From: JAKFWI01 sp031399165
GTDB taxonomy: Bacteria > Pseudomonadota > Alphaproteobacteria > Caulobacterales > Aquidulcibacteraceae
Reading direction: 5' to 3'
DNA length: 64,000 bases
NCBI GenBank assembly: GCA_031399165.1
Contig: JANNOO010000033.1
Span: 52,441-116,440, forward strand
Shown here: positions 43,889 to 52,714 of the stretch, in pieces
Position numbering within the stretch: position 1 is the first letter of the stretch
Layout: every line of letters begins with the position of its first letter
Notes under the pieces: model-generated
Database searches by the model: none
What the model was told of the DNA's origin: nothing
Seen by the model: only the letters and a program-made list of their open reading frames with translations
Position numbers and translations under genes: made by a program

Positions 43889-45649
43889 CTAGCGTCTGAA
43901 TTCGCGCAGATCCTTGCCGATCGGCGCGAATATGTCTGCCCAATCGCCGGTTTGGGCGGCGCAATATGTACGGGTTTGCGGGTACCATGGCGTCTTGCCC
44001 GTCCCCAGCATCGCCCAGGCGCCGTAGTGGTGCCAAAGCCATACGTTGGCGCCGCACGCAGCGGATATGTTGCTTGACGCGTTCATCGGGGCGATTACCA
44101 AATCAAGCGCGCACCCAGCAGCGGCGATGCCGTCGAGATCTTCCTTTAGGTCAAGACCAGGAATAAACTCGATTGTGGCGCCAAATTTTTCCTGCACCAA
44201 CGCGATGTCCGCCGCGGCGTCGCCCGGCTGCAGGCTGAAAAACCGCACGTTCGGCGCTCTGAAAACCGGCTCCCATGCGGCGATGTCGGCGAAATAGCGC
44301 CGGCGCTTCGGCGTCATCACCAAGCTCTTCCACGCCACGCCGATATTCAGCACTTCGTCTTGCGGCAGCAGAAAACGGAACGCAGCAACGCGCGCTTCGT
44401 CCGCCTTGAGAAAGCCCGGCGTGCTTGGGAATGCATCCACCGTCTTGCGGAAATGCCGCGCCAGCGATCCCATCGGCACGTAGTAGTCGAACCTATCCCA
44501 ATCGCCGAATTCATGAACTGAGCGGATCGCGCGTCCGCCCGTCTTTGCGCTGACCTGCCAGCGCACTTCGGCTTTCGGAAAGGTCCGCTCGAACATCGGC
44601 ATCAGGCGCCGGTCGCACGCGATCAGCACTTTACCGTCGGGCCCGACGGCGTCGATCAGATCGGCACAGGGATTCATAAACAAAATTTCGTCGCCGACGC
44701 CCTGCTCGCCGATAACGATGATGTTCTTGCCGTCGATCGGCTCGCCGTTCCAGCGCGGCAGTGGAATGCGATAGGAAATCGCATCATTCACGAGCGGATC
44801 GAGCCGCGCCTCATATTCGTCCCAGCCCGGATCAAGCACGCCGGAGCCGAGCAGCGCCCAGGCGCGCATAGCCCGCATTTCGGCGCGGTCCGCCGGAGCC
44901 ATGGCAAGGCGCAGCGCGCTTTCAGTGGCGTCGCGCGCCTGCGAAAAGCGCGCCAGATCGGCAAGCGCCGCGCCGAGATTATGGTAGGCGCGCGCAAAAC
45001 TGGGCTTGATGCGGACCGCTTCCTGCAGAAACACCAGCGCCTCCTCGGCGCGGCCCTGTTCCTGCAGAACGGTGCCGAGCGTGTTCCACAAATCAGCCGC
45101 TTCGGGATGCAGATATAGTGCGTTGCGCAGCGTTTCGACCGCTTCGTCGAACTTGCCCTGATCGCGCAGCGCGCCGCCAAGATTGGAAAGGTGGGTCCAA
45201 TCTCCCGGCTCCAGCCGCGCCGCAATGCGATAGCAGCGCTCGGAAATTTCGATCTCACCCATGCGCGCGGCGCACCCGCCGAGCAGCGAGGCGATTGTCG
45301 GATCGTTCGGCGCGCGCGCGAGCGCCTGCTCGTAGAATTCGAGTGATTGCGGCAGCATGCCCAGCCGCTCCAGCGCCACTGCACCGGCCAGATAAGCGGT
45401 GATCGACTCGCCGTCCTCATCCAGGGCTTTCAGCGCCAGGCGCGCGCCCTCTACATTGCGCTCGGCGTCCACGGCTTCGGCCGCCTGCGCCGCCAACGCC
45501 GCGCCGCGCGATTTGCCGGTTCGCGACAACGCCCATTTCAGCGCTTTGCGATGATCGCCCTTCGGCGCCGGCCCAGCGGCCTGGGCAGGCTCGTTCAGCG
45601 CCTGCTCAATCGCCGCATAAGTGGTTTTCTTGTCCTGAACGAGAGTCAT
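43889..45649 (-). CDS. TPR protein with glycosyltransferase-like C-terminal domain
   Basis: A 586-residue protein. Residues about 50-270 form consecutive TPR units (for example AADLWNTLGTVLQEQGRAEEALVFLQEAV and ARAYHNLGAALADLARFSQA). The C-terminal region (300-580) has IGEQGVGDEILFMN and LDLVIAPMNASSNISAACGANVWLW, resembling the GT-B folds attached to TPRs in OGT-like and GT9-like proteins. A protein or surface-glycan glycosylation role is possible but not proven. Confidence 0.75.
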   Translation of the reverse strand: MTLVQDKKTTYAAIEQALNEPAQAAGPAPKGDHRKALKWALSRTGKSRGAALAAQAAEAVDAERNVEGARLALKALDEDGESITAYLAGAVALERLGMLPQSLEFYEQALARAPNDPTIASLLGGCAARMGEIEISERCYRIAARLEPGDWTHLSNLGGALRDQGKFDEAVETLRNALYLHPEAADLWNTLGTVLQEQGRAEEALVFLQEAVRIKPSFARAYHNLGAALADLARFSQARDATESALRLAMAPADRAEMRAMRAWALLGSGVLDPGWDEYEARLDPLVNDAISYRIPLPRWNGEPIDGKNIIVIGEQGVGDEILFMNPCADLIDAVGPDGKVLIACDRRLMPMFERTFPKAEVRWQVSAKTGGRAIRSVHEFGDWDRFDYYVPMGSLARHFRKTVDAFPSTPGFLKADEARVAAFRFLLPQDEVLNIGVAWKSLVMTPKRRRYFADIAAWEPVFRAPNVRFFSLQPGDAAADIALVQEKFGATIEFIPGLDLKEDLDGIAAAGCALDLVIAPMNASSNISAACGANVWLWHHYGAWAMLGTGKTPWYPQTRTYCAAQTGDWADIFAPIGKDLREFRR

Positions 45650-45688
45650 AGGCCCTGCTTTGAATCCGCACAGGCTAGAAGCACTTCG

Positions 45689-45703
45689 TTAACCATAACT
45701 TTA
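45689..45703. promoter_or_regulatory. CtrA-like half-matching box upstream of the TPR gene
   Basis: TTAA-N7-TTTA lies 40 bases upstream of the TPR gene start. The CtrA consensus is TTAA-N7-TTAA, so one base differs. The position would fit a promoter-overlapping site. The rest of 45650-45820 shows no gene. Confidence 0.25.
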
Positions 45704-45820
45704 GCACCGCCACAAAGCGTTGGGGCATCGACAAAGCGTACGCTGCGGCCTGTGAGCGATTGCCGCGAACTAAGCGGCACGCCAGCCCGCCGGCGGGTCA
45801 CGATCGAACGTTGGCGCTGT

Positions 45821-46195
45821 TCAAGCGTTGAGATTTCGCAGAGCGGCGCGCAAAACGCCCGGCAGCGCCGGCAGATCAAACGGCTTGGCCAGCACGCCAA
45901 TCGCGCCAGCGAATCTGTAGATTTCGATATCGCGCGCCTCGGCCTTGCCGGTCATGAACATCACCGGCACGCGCGCTGTTTGCGGTGCGGCGCGCAAGGC
46001 GGCAAGCGTTTCCAGGCCATCCATGCCCGGCATCATCATATCCAGCAAAACAAGGTCGGGCGGCGCCGCGACGCAGGCGCTTACGGCCTCCTCACCCGAC
46101 GCGCATGTCCTTACGTCAAATCCCGCATCCTCGACGAGCACCATTTCAAGCAAGGCTCGCAGGTTCGGATCGTCGTCAACACAAACTATATTCAC
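45821..46195 (-). CDS. Single-domain response regulator
   Basis: A 124-residue CheY-like receiver with acidic residues DDD (7-9), phosphoacceptor Asp52 (LLDMMMPG), Thr82 and Lys104 (AKPFD). There is no output domain, so it works by protein contact or phosphotransfer. No histidine kinase is adjacent; the nearest is the HWE kinase 8 kb away. Confidence 0.92.
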   Translation of the reverse strand: MNIVCVDDDPNLRALLEMVLVEDAGFDVRTCASGEEAVSACVAAPPDLVLLDMMMPGMDGLETLAALRAAPQTARVPVMFMTGKAEARDIEIYRFAGAIGVLAKPFDLPALPGVLRAALRNLNA

Positions 46196-46240
46196 CGGCG
46201 GACTATCCAGCTAGTCGAATGATTTGGCAATTTGAATGCA

Positions 46241-47314
46241 TCAATCGGCGTGTCTGAACCGCTGCATGAATGCGCAAAAACCGAAAGCACCAAGCAGCGT
46301 CAGCGCAACCCCGGCGAGCGTCGCGTAAAGTTTGTAAAGCAGGTTCTCCATCCGCGCCGTATGGACCGGATAAAGCGCCTCAAGCAAGCGCGCGCCCCAG
46401 CCGCGCCGGGCAGCGTCGATCTTTACGTCCATGTAGCCTTCGGCTGCCTCGATGTAGACCCAGCTATCGCCGAGACGGCTCCACGCGCCCGGTTGCTGCA
46501 GGCGAATGATCCGGTACGGGTTTCCCTGCCCCGGCCACGCGGCCGAGCGCAGCACCCCACGCGGGAAAATGGCTTGCGCGCGCGTGAGCGCCGCTTCCCA
46601 ACCGGCGACCTGAGCGCCGGACAGCGTATCCAGCCCCGCCACCATATCGGCCTGCGCAGCTTCGGAATCACGGGTCATGAATTGGCGCGCCTGATTGGGA
46701 AACGCCAATGCCGCGCCCGCCACAACCGCGACGATCACCGGCAACGCCGCGAACAAACCGATATTGCGGTGACTGGCGAGCAGGCTGGCCCGGTCCGCCC
46801 CGCGCGGGGCTACGCCCAGACGAACGCCGCGCCGCAGGGGCCAGAACGCGATCGCGCCCGACAAAACCAGCGCCGCCGCCGCCAGCCCGGCGAAGCCCGC
46901 AACGGTCAGACCCAAATCGCCGAGCAGCAGGCGATGGTGCAGATCAAACAACCAATCTTCAAACCTTCCTCCAACACGCCAGCGCGCCACCACCGCCCCT
47001 TGCGCATCGACATAGGCCAGATCGCCGTTGGCTAGCGTCGCCTGCCCCACGCCAAGCGTTTCGGTCGGAAAGTAAACCAGTGAGATGTTGGCCGCGCCAA
47101 GCGCGCGCTCGGCGCCAAGCGCCACGCGCGCTATGTTGGCGGCGTTCGGCTCAAACCGCTCGCGCGCCGCCGGCAGCGTGAGGCGGAGGTAATCTTCTTT
47201 CCAGACCAGCAACGCCCCGCTTGCGCCGATCACGACTAGCAAAAACGCAAGCGCCGCGCCGGACCAGGCATGAGCGGCCCGCGCAATGCGAAAAACAGGA
47301 TGGGGCAGCGCCAT
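46241..47314 (-). CDS. PepSY-associated membrane protein
   Basis: A 357-residue protein with about four membrane helices: IARAAHAWSGAALAFLLVVIGASG at the N-terminus, LHHRLLLGDLGLTVAGFAGL and VALTLLGAFGFC at the end, and a large periplasmic PepSY-type region between. It resembles iron-regulated PepSY transmembrane proteins/flavin reductase-like subunits that help siderophore iron release. No iron genes are adjacent, so the role is inference. Confidence 0.8.
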   Translation of the reverse strand: MALPHPVFRIARAAHAWSGAALAFLLVVIGASGALLVWKEDYLRLTLPAARERFEPNAANIARVALGAERALGAANISLVYFPTETLGVGQATLANGDLAYVDAQGAVVARWRVGGRFEDWLFDLHHRLLLGDLGLTVAGFAGLAAAALVLSGAIAFWPLRRGVRLGVAPRGADRASLLASHRNIGLFAALPVIVAVVAGAALAFPNQARQFMTRDSEAAQADMVAGLDTLSGAQVAGWEAALTRAQAIFPRGVLRSAAWPGQGNPYRIIRLQQPGAWSRLGDSWVYIEAAEGYMDVKIDAARRGWGARLLEALYPVHTARMENLLYKLYATLAGVALTLLGAFGFCAFMQRFRHAD

Positions 47315-47544
47315 ACCTTATCTCACAAGGCGCGCTGGCGCCTGTCGAGCGTTATTCTGGTTCGCGGTGCGCCTCATCCTTTTGTCAGGTCAGCGTGACG
47401 GCTTGTAGACATTCCCGCAGCCGCCAGACCGTCACTTTCGTTACCACCTTATCACGCATCCATCAAATCCGGGCAAGCGGCCATAAGCGCCTTGACCGGC
47501 GTTGCCAAACGCTCGAAATCGCCCTGCGTGACCGGGGGAAAATA

Positions 47545-48831
47545 GTGGACTTACAAGCTGCCTTGGCCGAGCCGGCGCCACGAATGCGCCGCCTGCACGA
47601 AGCGCTTTATTTTCAGGTTATTGTCGCGATCGTGCTCGGCGGCCTGCTCAGCTATTTCTCGCCCGCGCTGGGCGAGCAGATGAAGTGGCTCGGCGATCTA
47701 TTCATCAAGCTGGTGAAAATGATCATCGCGCCGGTGATCTTCCTCACCGTCGCGAGCGGCATCGCCGGTCTACGCGAGATGAGCGCGGTGGGCCGCGTGG
47801 CGGGCAAGGCGTTCGCCTATTTCCTGTTCTTCTCCACTCTCGCGCTGATCATCGGACTGATCGTCGGCAATCTGGTCCAGCCCGGTGCGGGCATGCACAT
47901 CTCGCCGGCTTCGCTCGACGCCGGCGCGGTGCAATCCTATTCCGGAGCCGCGCATGATCTGACGATCATCGGCTTTATCTCTGCGATCGTGCCCACCACC
48001 ATGGCCAGTGCGCTGACCGACGGTTCAATCCTGCAGGTGCTGTTCGTGGCGATCCTGTTCGGCGTATCGCTTTCAATGGTGGGGGCCGCCGGCCAGCCGG
48101 TGCTCGATCTGATCGAGCGGTTGACGCTGGTGGTGTACAAGGTCGTTGGCATATTGATGCGCGCTGCACCGATCGGCGCCTTCGGCGCGATGGCCTTTAC
48201 CATCGGCAAATACGGCATAGACACGCTGGTCAATCTCGGCGCGCTGGTCGCCACGTTCTACATCACCTCGTTGCTGTTCGTGGTCGTCGTGCTCGGCGCC
48301 GTTGGCTGGGCCGCCGGATTCTCGATCTTCAAGCTCTGCCGCTATCTCGGCCCTGAATTGCTGCTCGTACTCGGCACATCATCGTCAGAATCGGCGCTGC
48401 CAAAGCTGATCGAGAAAATGGAGCGCGCCGGCTGCGAACGATCAGTCGTCGGCATGGTCGTGCCGACCGGCTATTCGTTCAATCTCGACGGCACCAACAT
48501 TTACATGACGCTCGCGGCCCTATTCATCGCCCAGGCGCTCGACGTGCATTTGCCGCTCGAACAACAGATCGGCCTGCTGCTTGTCGCCATGCTCAGCTCC
48601 AAGGGCGCGGCCGGCGTCACCGGCGCCGGCTTCATTACACTGGCCGCGACGCTCTCAATCGTACCCGCCGTGCCCGTCGCGGGCATGGCGCTGATCCTGG
48701 GCGTCGACCGTTTCATGTCCGAATGCCGGTCACTGACCAATTTCATCGGCAACGCCGTGGCCACCATCGTAGTGGCGCGCTGGGAAGGCGCGCTGGACCG
48801 CGAAAAGCTCGCGGCGGCCCTGGCAAAATAG
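47545..48831 (+). CDS. dctA: Dicarboxylate/amino acid:cation symporter (DctA/GltP family)
   Basis: A 428-residue DAACS transporter with the serine-rich hairpin LGTSSSESALPKLIEKM, the NLDGT sodium/proton site in GYSFNLDGTNIYMTLAALF and the second hairpin SSKGAAGVTGAGFI. These match C4-dicarboxylate carriers (DctA), although glutamate/aspartate transport is close in sequence. GTG 47545 follows GGGGGA and gives the usual 428-residue length; ATG 47584 is an alternative. The 230 bases upstream hold no gene. Confidence 0.85.
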   Translation: MDLQAALAEPAPRMRRLHEALYFQVIVAIVLGGLLSYFSPALGEQMKWLGDLFIKLVKMIIAPVIFLTVASGIAGLREMSAVGRVAGKAFAYFLFFSTLALIIGLIVGNLVQPGAGMHISPASLDAGAVQSYSGAAHDLTIIGFISAIVPTTMASALTDGSILQVLFVAILFGVSLSMVGAAGQPVLDLIERLTLVVYKVVGILMRAAPIGAFGAMAFTIGKYGIDTLVNLGALVATFYITSLLFVVVVLGAVGWAAGFSIFKLCRYLGPELLLVLGTSSSESALPKLIEKMERAGCERSVVGMVVPTGYSFNLDGTNIYMTLAALFIAQALDVHLPLEQQIGLLLVAMLSSKGAAGVTGAGFITLAATLSIVPAVPVAGMALILGVDRFMSECRSLTNFIGNAVATIVVARWEGALDREKLAAALAK

Positions 48832-48916
48832 CCTATAGCCTCCGCCAATCACGGCATGGTGAAACGCCGCGCGGCGCTAGCGCGAGTAGCCTTGGGGCAA
48901 CATGAGGAGGAAGATC

Positions 48917-49276
48917 ATGACTTTACGTTTTGGATTTGGCGCGAGCGTGTTCGTGCTGGCCACACTCGCCGCTGGCGGCGCATTCGCGCATCACGGCTGG
49001 AGCGGTTACGAACCTGAAAAGACGGTCAAGTATTCAGGCAAGGTCATCGAATCCAGCTGGACCATGCCTCACAGCGCCGTCGTGCTGACGGTTGACGGCA
49101 AACGCTGGACGGCGATCCTCGCCCCCACCTCGCGCATGGAAACGCGGGGTCTGACGAAAGAGAATATCGCCGTGGGCCAAACCATAAGCGTAGAGGGCTA
49201 CCCCAAACGCGATGGCACGCTGGAAATGCGCGCCGAACGCATCAGCATCGGCGCCAAGACGGTGGAACTGCGCTAG
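48917..49276 (+). CDS. DUF6152-like periplasmic protein
   Basis: A 119-residue protein with a signal peptide (ending GGAFA, about residue 25) then HHGWSGYEPEK and a small beta domain. The mature start HHGW and the overall pattern fit DUF6152. ATG 48917 has the strong upstream AGGAGGAAG. Function unknown; the N-terminal histidines could bind metal (copper-type brace), which is speculation. Confidence 0.7.
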   Translation: MTLRFGFGASVFVLATLAAGGAFAHHGWSGYEPEKTVKYSGKVIESSWTMPHSAVVLTVDGKRWTAILAPTSRMETRGLTKENIAVGQTISVEGYPKRDGTLEMRAERISIGAKTVELR

Positions 49277-49315
49277 CCGCTGATCCGCCGCGCGCGCCAC
49301 GCCGTATCACGAGCG

Positions 49316-49843
49316 ATGATCCGCGCGTTGATTGCCACCATGCTGCTCGCCGTGACGCTCTCGCTTGGCGCCGCCAGCGCAGCCATCGCCGGGGCTCCTG
49401 AGCCGCGCGCCGCGGTAGACCTGGACCGACTTATGGGCCGGTGGAACGAGATTTACCGTACGCCGAACAAACGCCAGAACGCCTGCGTCACTGCCTATCA
49501 GGTGTGGTCACGTCAGAAGGAGGCGTTTACAGTCGTGCAGCATTGCGTGCGGGCAAACGGCCGCGTCGGGACGTTCGACACCACCGCGCGTGACATTGAT
49601 CCGGACAAACACGCCAAATTCGAAGCGAGTTTTCTCGGCGGCCTGCTCAAGAACCGCTATTGGGTGCTCGATCACGACAAAGATTATTCGTGGATGATCG
49701 CCTCCACAGCCGACGGAAAATACGTCTCCATACTGGCGCGCACCACGACGCTTCCCGAACCAGAACGCACCGCGCTCCTCGCCCGCGCCGCTGATATGGG
49801 CTTGAACACAGCCAAACTGCAAAACGTGGAGCCAAAGCGCTAA
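49316..49843 (+). CDS. Lipocalin (Blc-like)
   Basis: A 175-residue protein with signal peptide (1-24) and the bacterial lipocalin signature LDRLMGRWNEIYRTPN, then the barrel strands including KNRYWVLDHDKDYSWMIAS and the YVSILARTTTLP strand. Blc-type lipocalins bind lysophospholipids or other lipids in the periplasm. There is no lipobox cysteine, so it is probably soluble. Confidence 0.9.
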   Translation: MIRALIATMLLAVTLSLGAASAAIAGAPEPRAAVDLDRLMGRWNEIYRTPNKRQNACVTAYQVWSRQKEAFTVVQHCVRANGRVGTFDTTARDIDPDKHAKFEASFLGGLLKNRYWVLDHDKDYSWMIASTADGKYVSILARTTTLPEPERTALLARAADMGLNTAKLQNVEPKR

Positions 49844-49904
49844 AACCCCACTGCCATTTTGCGCCGCCCTTCCGGCGGCCGCGGAAACCCCCTACCGTCG
49901 GCCC

Positions 49905-51629
49905 GTGGGGCACTTTCTGATCAGCGACATTTCGGTCTGCATCATTGCGGCGTTCGCGTGCGCCGCGCTAGCCCACTGGCTGCGCCAACCTGCGATCGTC
50001 GCCTATATCGCCGCCGGCGGCCTCGCTGGGCCTTTGGCGCTTGGCCTCGTCCACGACCCCGAGACCATCAAGACGATCGGCGAACTCGGGCTGATCTTCC
50101 TGCTGTTCATGATCGGGCTTGAGATCGACCTGAAGAAGATTTTGCGCGCCGGCCGCGTGATCGCGGTCACGTCATTCTTACAAGTGATGGTTTGCTTCCT
50201 GCTCGCTACGCTGGCTTTCGCCGCAGCCGGCTTCACTCTGACCGCCGTCAAGCTCGACGCGATCTACCTTGCCCTGGCGGCCACATTCTCCAGCACCATC
50301 ATTATCGTCAAACTGCTCTACGATAAACGCGAACTGGAAACGCTTGCCGGCCGGATTACGCTCGGCGTGCTGGTGATGCAGGACATTGCGGCGATCCTGT
50401 TTCTGGCGTTGCAAAGCCAGATCGCGGACCCCTCCTTCATCAGCATGACGCTGGCGCTGGGCCGGGTGATCGTGCTGGTCGCCGCCGCTTTCACGGTAAG
50501 CCGGTATGTGCTGCCGAAGCTGTTTCATTCGCTGGCGCGAACACCAGAGCTTTTGCTTGTGGGCGCGCTGGCTTGGTGTTTCGCGGTGACTTCGCTCGCT
50601 GCCGAGCTGGGCTTGTCGCGCGAAATGGGCGCCCTTGTCGCGGGCGTCGCGCTGTCTACGTTCCCCTACACGGCCGACATGGCGGCGCGCGTGAACACGC
50701 TGCGCGACTTCTTCGTGACGCTGTTCTTCGTCGCACTGGGTATGCAGATTCCCGCGCCGAACTGGGAGATGGTGCGCGGCGGCGCGCTGCTGGCCCTCGT
50801 TCTAGTAGCCAGCCGCTGCCTCGTAGTGTTCCCGGTGCTTTATTTTCAGAAAATGGGCATCCGCGGCAGCGCCGTGCCGACAATCAATCTGGCGCAAGTC
50901 AGCGAATTCGCCCTCGTCATATCCGCGCTAGGCTTTACCTATGGCCATATCGGCCAGGACGTGATCGGCGTGATCCTTTATGCGTTCGTGTTCATGGCGG
51001 TGCTGTCGTCCTACGCCATCACCAATTCGCATGGAATGGCGGTGGCGCTGAAGTCGGGGCTGCGCCGCCTGCGACTGGCCGATCTGGAGGAAGATCACCC
51101 AGCGCGCGCAGACGGCCACGCCCACCCGCCGGGCGGCATCTATCTTCTCGGCTTTTACTTTTCCGCCAGTTCCCTGCTCGAGGAGATCAGCCGCCGCGCG
51201 CCGGACCTGCTGGCGAATATCGTCGTTGTGGATTTCAACCCGGAAGTCGGCGAAGCGCTCCGCAAGCGCGGCGTACGCGTTGTCTATGGCGATATCAGCC
51301 AGCGTGACACATTATTGCATGCCGGCCTGCAAACCGCGGACGTGATCTTGTGCACCCTGCCCGACACGATCCTCAAGGGCTCTAGCAATTTGCGGCTGGC
51401 CCAGTTGATCCGCACAATAAATCCGGAGGCGCAGCTGATCATGCACTCAGAAACGCTTAGCGAAGTCAGCCCGCTTTACAGCGCCGGCGCTGACTATGTC
51501 GCTGTGAGCCGCATTATCGAGGGCGACCACCTGTTCGGCATCGTCACCGCTGCCCGAAACCGCGACCTCGCGCCCGCGCGCAGCATCCTCGCCGCTGCGC
51601 TGCGGGACAGGCAGGAGATTATCGGCTAG
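49905..51629 (+). CDS. CPA2 cation:proton antiporter with degenerate RCK domain
   Basis: A 574-residue KefB/KefC-like transporter: an antiporter domain with about 12 helices (1-385) and a C-terminal TrkA-N-like domain (from about 405, IYLLGFYFSASSLLEEI to the end). The usual nucleotide loop GxGxxG is replaced by GFYFSA, so NAD(H) or ligand control may be lost or changed. GTG 49905 starts the frame. The ion (K+ or Na+) is not readable. Confidence 0.86.
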   Translation: MGHFLISDISVCIIAAFACAALAHWLRQPAIVAYIAAGGLAGPLALGLVHDPETIKTIGELGLIFLLFMIGLEIDLKKILRAGRVIAVTSFLQVMVCFLLATLAFAAAGFTLTAVKLDAIYLALAATFSSTIIIVKLLYDKRELETLAGRITLGVLVMQDIAAILFLALQSQIADPSFISMTLALGRVIVLVAAAFTVSRYVLPKLFHSLARTPELLLVGALAWCFAVTSLAAELGLSREMGALVAGVALSTFPYTADMAARVNTLRDFFVTLFFVALGMQIPAPNWEMVRGGALLALVLVASRCLVVFPVLYFQKMGIRGSAVPTINLAQVSEFALVISALGFTYGHIGQDVIGVILYAFVFMAVLSSYAITNSHGMAVALKSGLRRLRLADLEEDHPARADGHAHPPGGIYLLGFYFSASSLLEEISRRAPDLLANIVVVDFNPEVGEALRKRGVRVVYGDISQRDTLLHAGLQTADVILCTLPDTILKGSSNLRLAQLIRTINPEAQLIMHSETLSEVSPLYSAGADYVAVSRIIEGDHLFGIVTAARNRDLAPARSILAAALRDRQEIIG

Positions 51630-51676
51630 GCGCGAGCGCATCTCGTAACGGCGCCGCGCCAACCCTATATAGATGG

Positions 51677-51826
51677 ATGATCAAGAAATCAGGTAGGCGC
51701 CCTTCCGTGGCTGTCGCGACGGTGAAGCGCGACGAATTCAGCAACTGGCTTATTCCGCCGGTTATGATTCCGGGCTTTCTCGCACTCGTAATCGCCGCTT
51801 ACGTGTTGTATCGCGCCGCCGCCTGA
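51677..51826 (+). CDS. Small membrane protein, 49 aa
   Basis: ATG 51677 to TGA 51824-51826 encodes a basic N-terminus (MIKKSGRRPSVAVATVKRDE) and one membrane helix ending YVLYRAAA. It lies 47 bases after the CPA2 gene and could be its small subunit or unrelated. No homologue recognised; the start has only a weak upstream AGATGGATG context, so confidence is modest. Confidence 0.45.
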   Translation: MIKKSGRRPSVAVATVKRDEFSNWLIPPVMIPGFLALVIAAYVLYRAAA

Positions 51827-51832
51827 GCGCGG

Positions 51833-52075
51833 CTACTGCGACAGCAATTTCCGGAACGCCCTGTCGCGTTTGAGCCGCCATTCGCGGCTCATCGCTTCGC
51901 GCTGATCGGTGTAGCGCTCGGCGTAATGCAATTCCCACGTCCGCCCGCGGGTTGATTTCGCGCCCGTCCCGGCATTATGCCGGCCCAACCGGCGCTCAAG
52001 ATCGGTGGTCCAGCCGATATAAGTCCGCACGCCCGACGCCGTTACGGCGCGCAACACATAAACATAGCAGCTCAA
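51833..52075 (-). CDS. GIY-YIG domain nuclease (YhbQ/UPF0213-like)
   Basis: An 80-residue single-domain GIY-YIG protein: CYVYVLRA, TYIGWTTDLERRLGRHNAG with the catalytic Arg/Tyr region, then the conserved TRGRTWELHYAERYTDQREAMSREWRLKR. These small proteins may act on DNA flaps, but their role is not settled. It converges with the micro-protein gene at 51677-51826. Confidence 0.9.
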   Translation of the reverse strand: MSCYVYVLRAVTASGVRTYIGWTTDLERRLGRHNAGTGAKSTRGRTWELHYAERYTDQREAMSREWRLKRDRAFRKLLSQ

Positions 52076-52124
52076 CCGCGCTCAGCCTTTATGTTCGCCA
52101 GTCATCGCACCCTCCGCCGGTGCG

Positions 52125-52322
52125 TTAATCCGTGCGATGATAGGCGTCGCGCGCTCTTACATATTTGTCGAACAGATCACGTAACGGCGTGCCCGGCTCC
52201 CCGCTTGCCCGATCCTGAAAGCGCGCCAGGCCGGCATCCTTTTCGCCAAAGACATTGGCCACCTCGGCCATCCAGGCCCGATCAGCGGCAGTCGACGCTT
52301 GTAGCAGGCGGAGTCGGCTCAT
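52125..52322 (-). CDS. Hypothetical protein, 65 aa
   Basis: A mixed-charge, mostly helical 65-residue protein (MSRLRLLQASTAADRAWMAEV, with FQDRASGEPGTPLRDLFDKY) preceded by GAAGGACC. The codon use and clean start suggest a real gene, but no family is recognised. Confidence 0.45.
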   Translation of the reverse strand: MSRLRLLQASTAADRAWMAEVANVFGEKDAGLARFQDRASGEPGTPLRDLFDKYVRARDAYHRTD

Positions 52323-52345
52323 CGCGTGGTCCTTCGTTATTTAGC

Positions 52346-52699
52346 CTAGCCCAGTCTGTAGCAGCAACCGGCAGGCCGGGTTTCTTGTCGCGAAAGGGCG
52401 ACATCAACGCCGAAGATCGTAGCGCAGTAAGGACAGATGATCTCGTCGCTATCGCCGATCTCGAGAAAAATGTGAGGATGATCGTGCGGAGGCATGGCGC
52501 CGATGCATTCAAACTTGCGCACGCCAACAAGGATGCGGACCGCCCCGGCATCATTGAAGAAAGCCAGCAATTGCGGCGCATCTGATGCATCAGCCTCGAA
52601 CCGGGGCGTAGCGCGAGCCGGGGAGACATCGTCTAATATCGGGTTTTCCCAAGTACTGATCATGGCGTCTAAATCAAAGGGAGGCCGATCGTATTCCAT
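52346..52699 (-). CDS. Zinc-finger (zf-CHCC) protein
   Basis: A 117-residue protein whose C-terminal half has the zf-CHCC pattern: Cys65, a histidine cluster H72/H74/H76, and CPYC (C89, C92), the fold of NDUFS6-like small zinc proteins. The first part is poorly conserved. ATG 52699 is preceded by GGGGAGG; a TTG at 52711 is possible. A role with respiratory complex I is known for related proteins, but not shown here. Confidence 0.72.
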   Translation of the reverse strand: MEYDRPPFDLDAMISTWENPILDDVSPARATPRFEADASDAPQLLAFFNDAGAVRILVGVRKFECIGAMPPHDHPHIFLEIGDSDEIICPYCATIFGVDVALSRQETRPAGCCYRLG

Positions 52700-52714
52700 C
52701 GGCCTCCCCAAACA

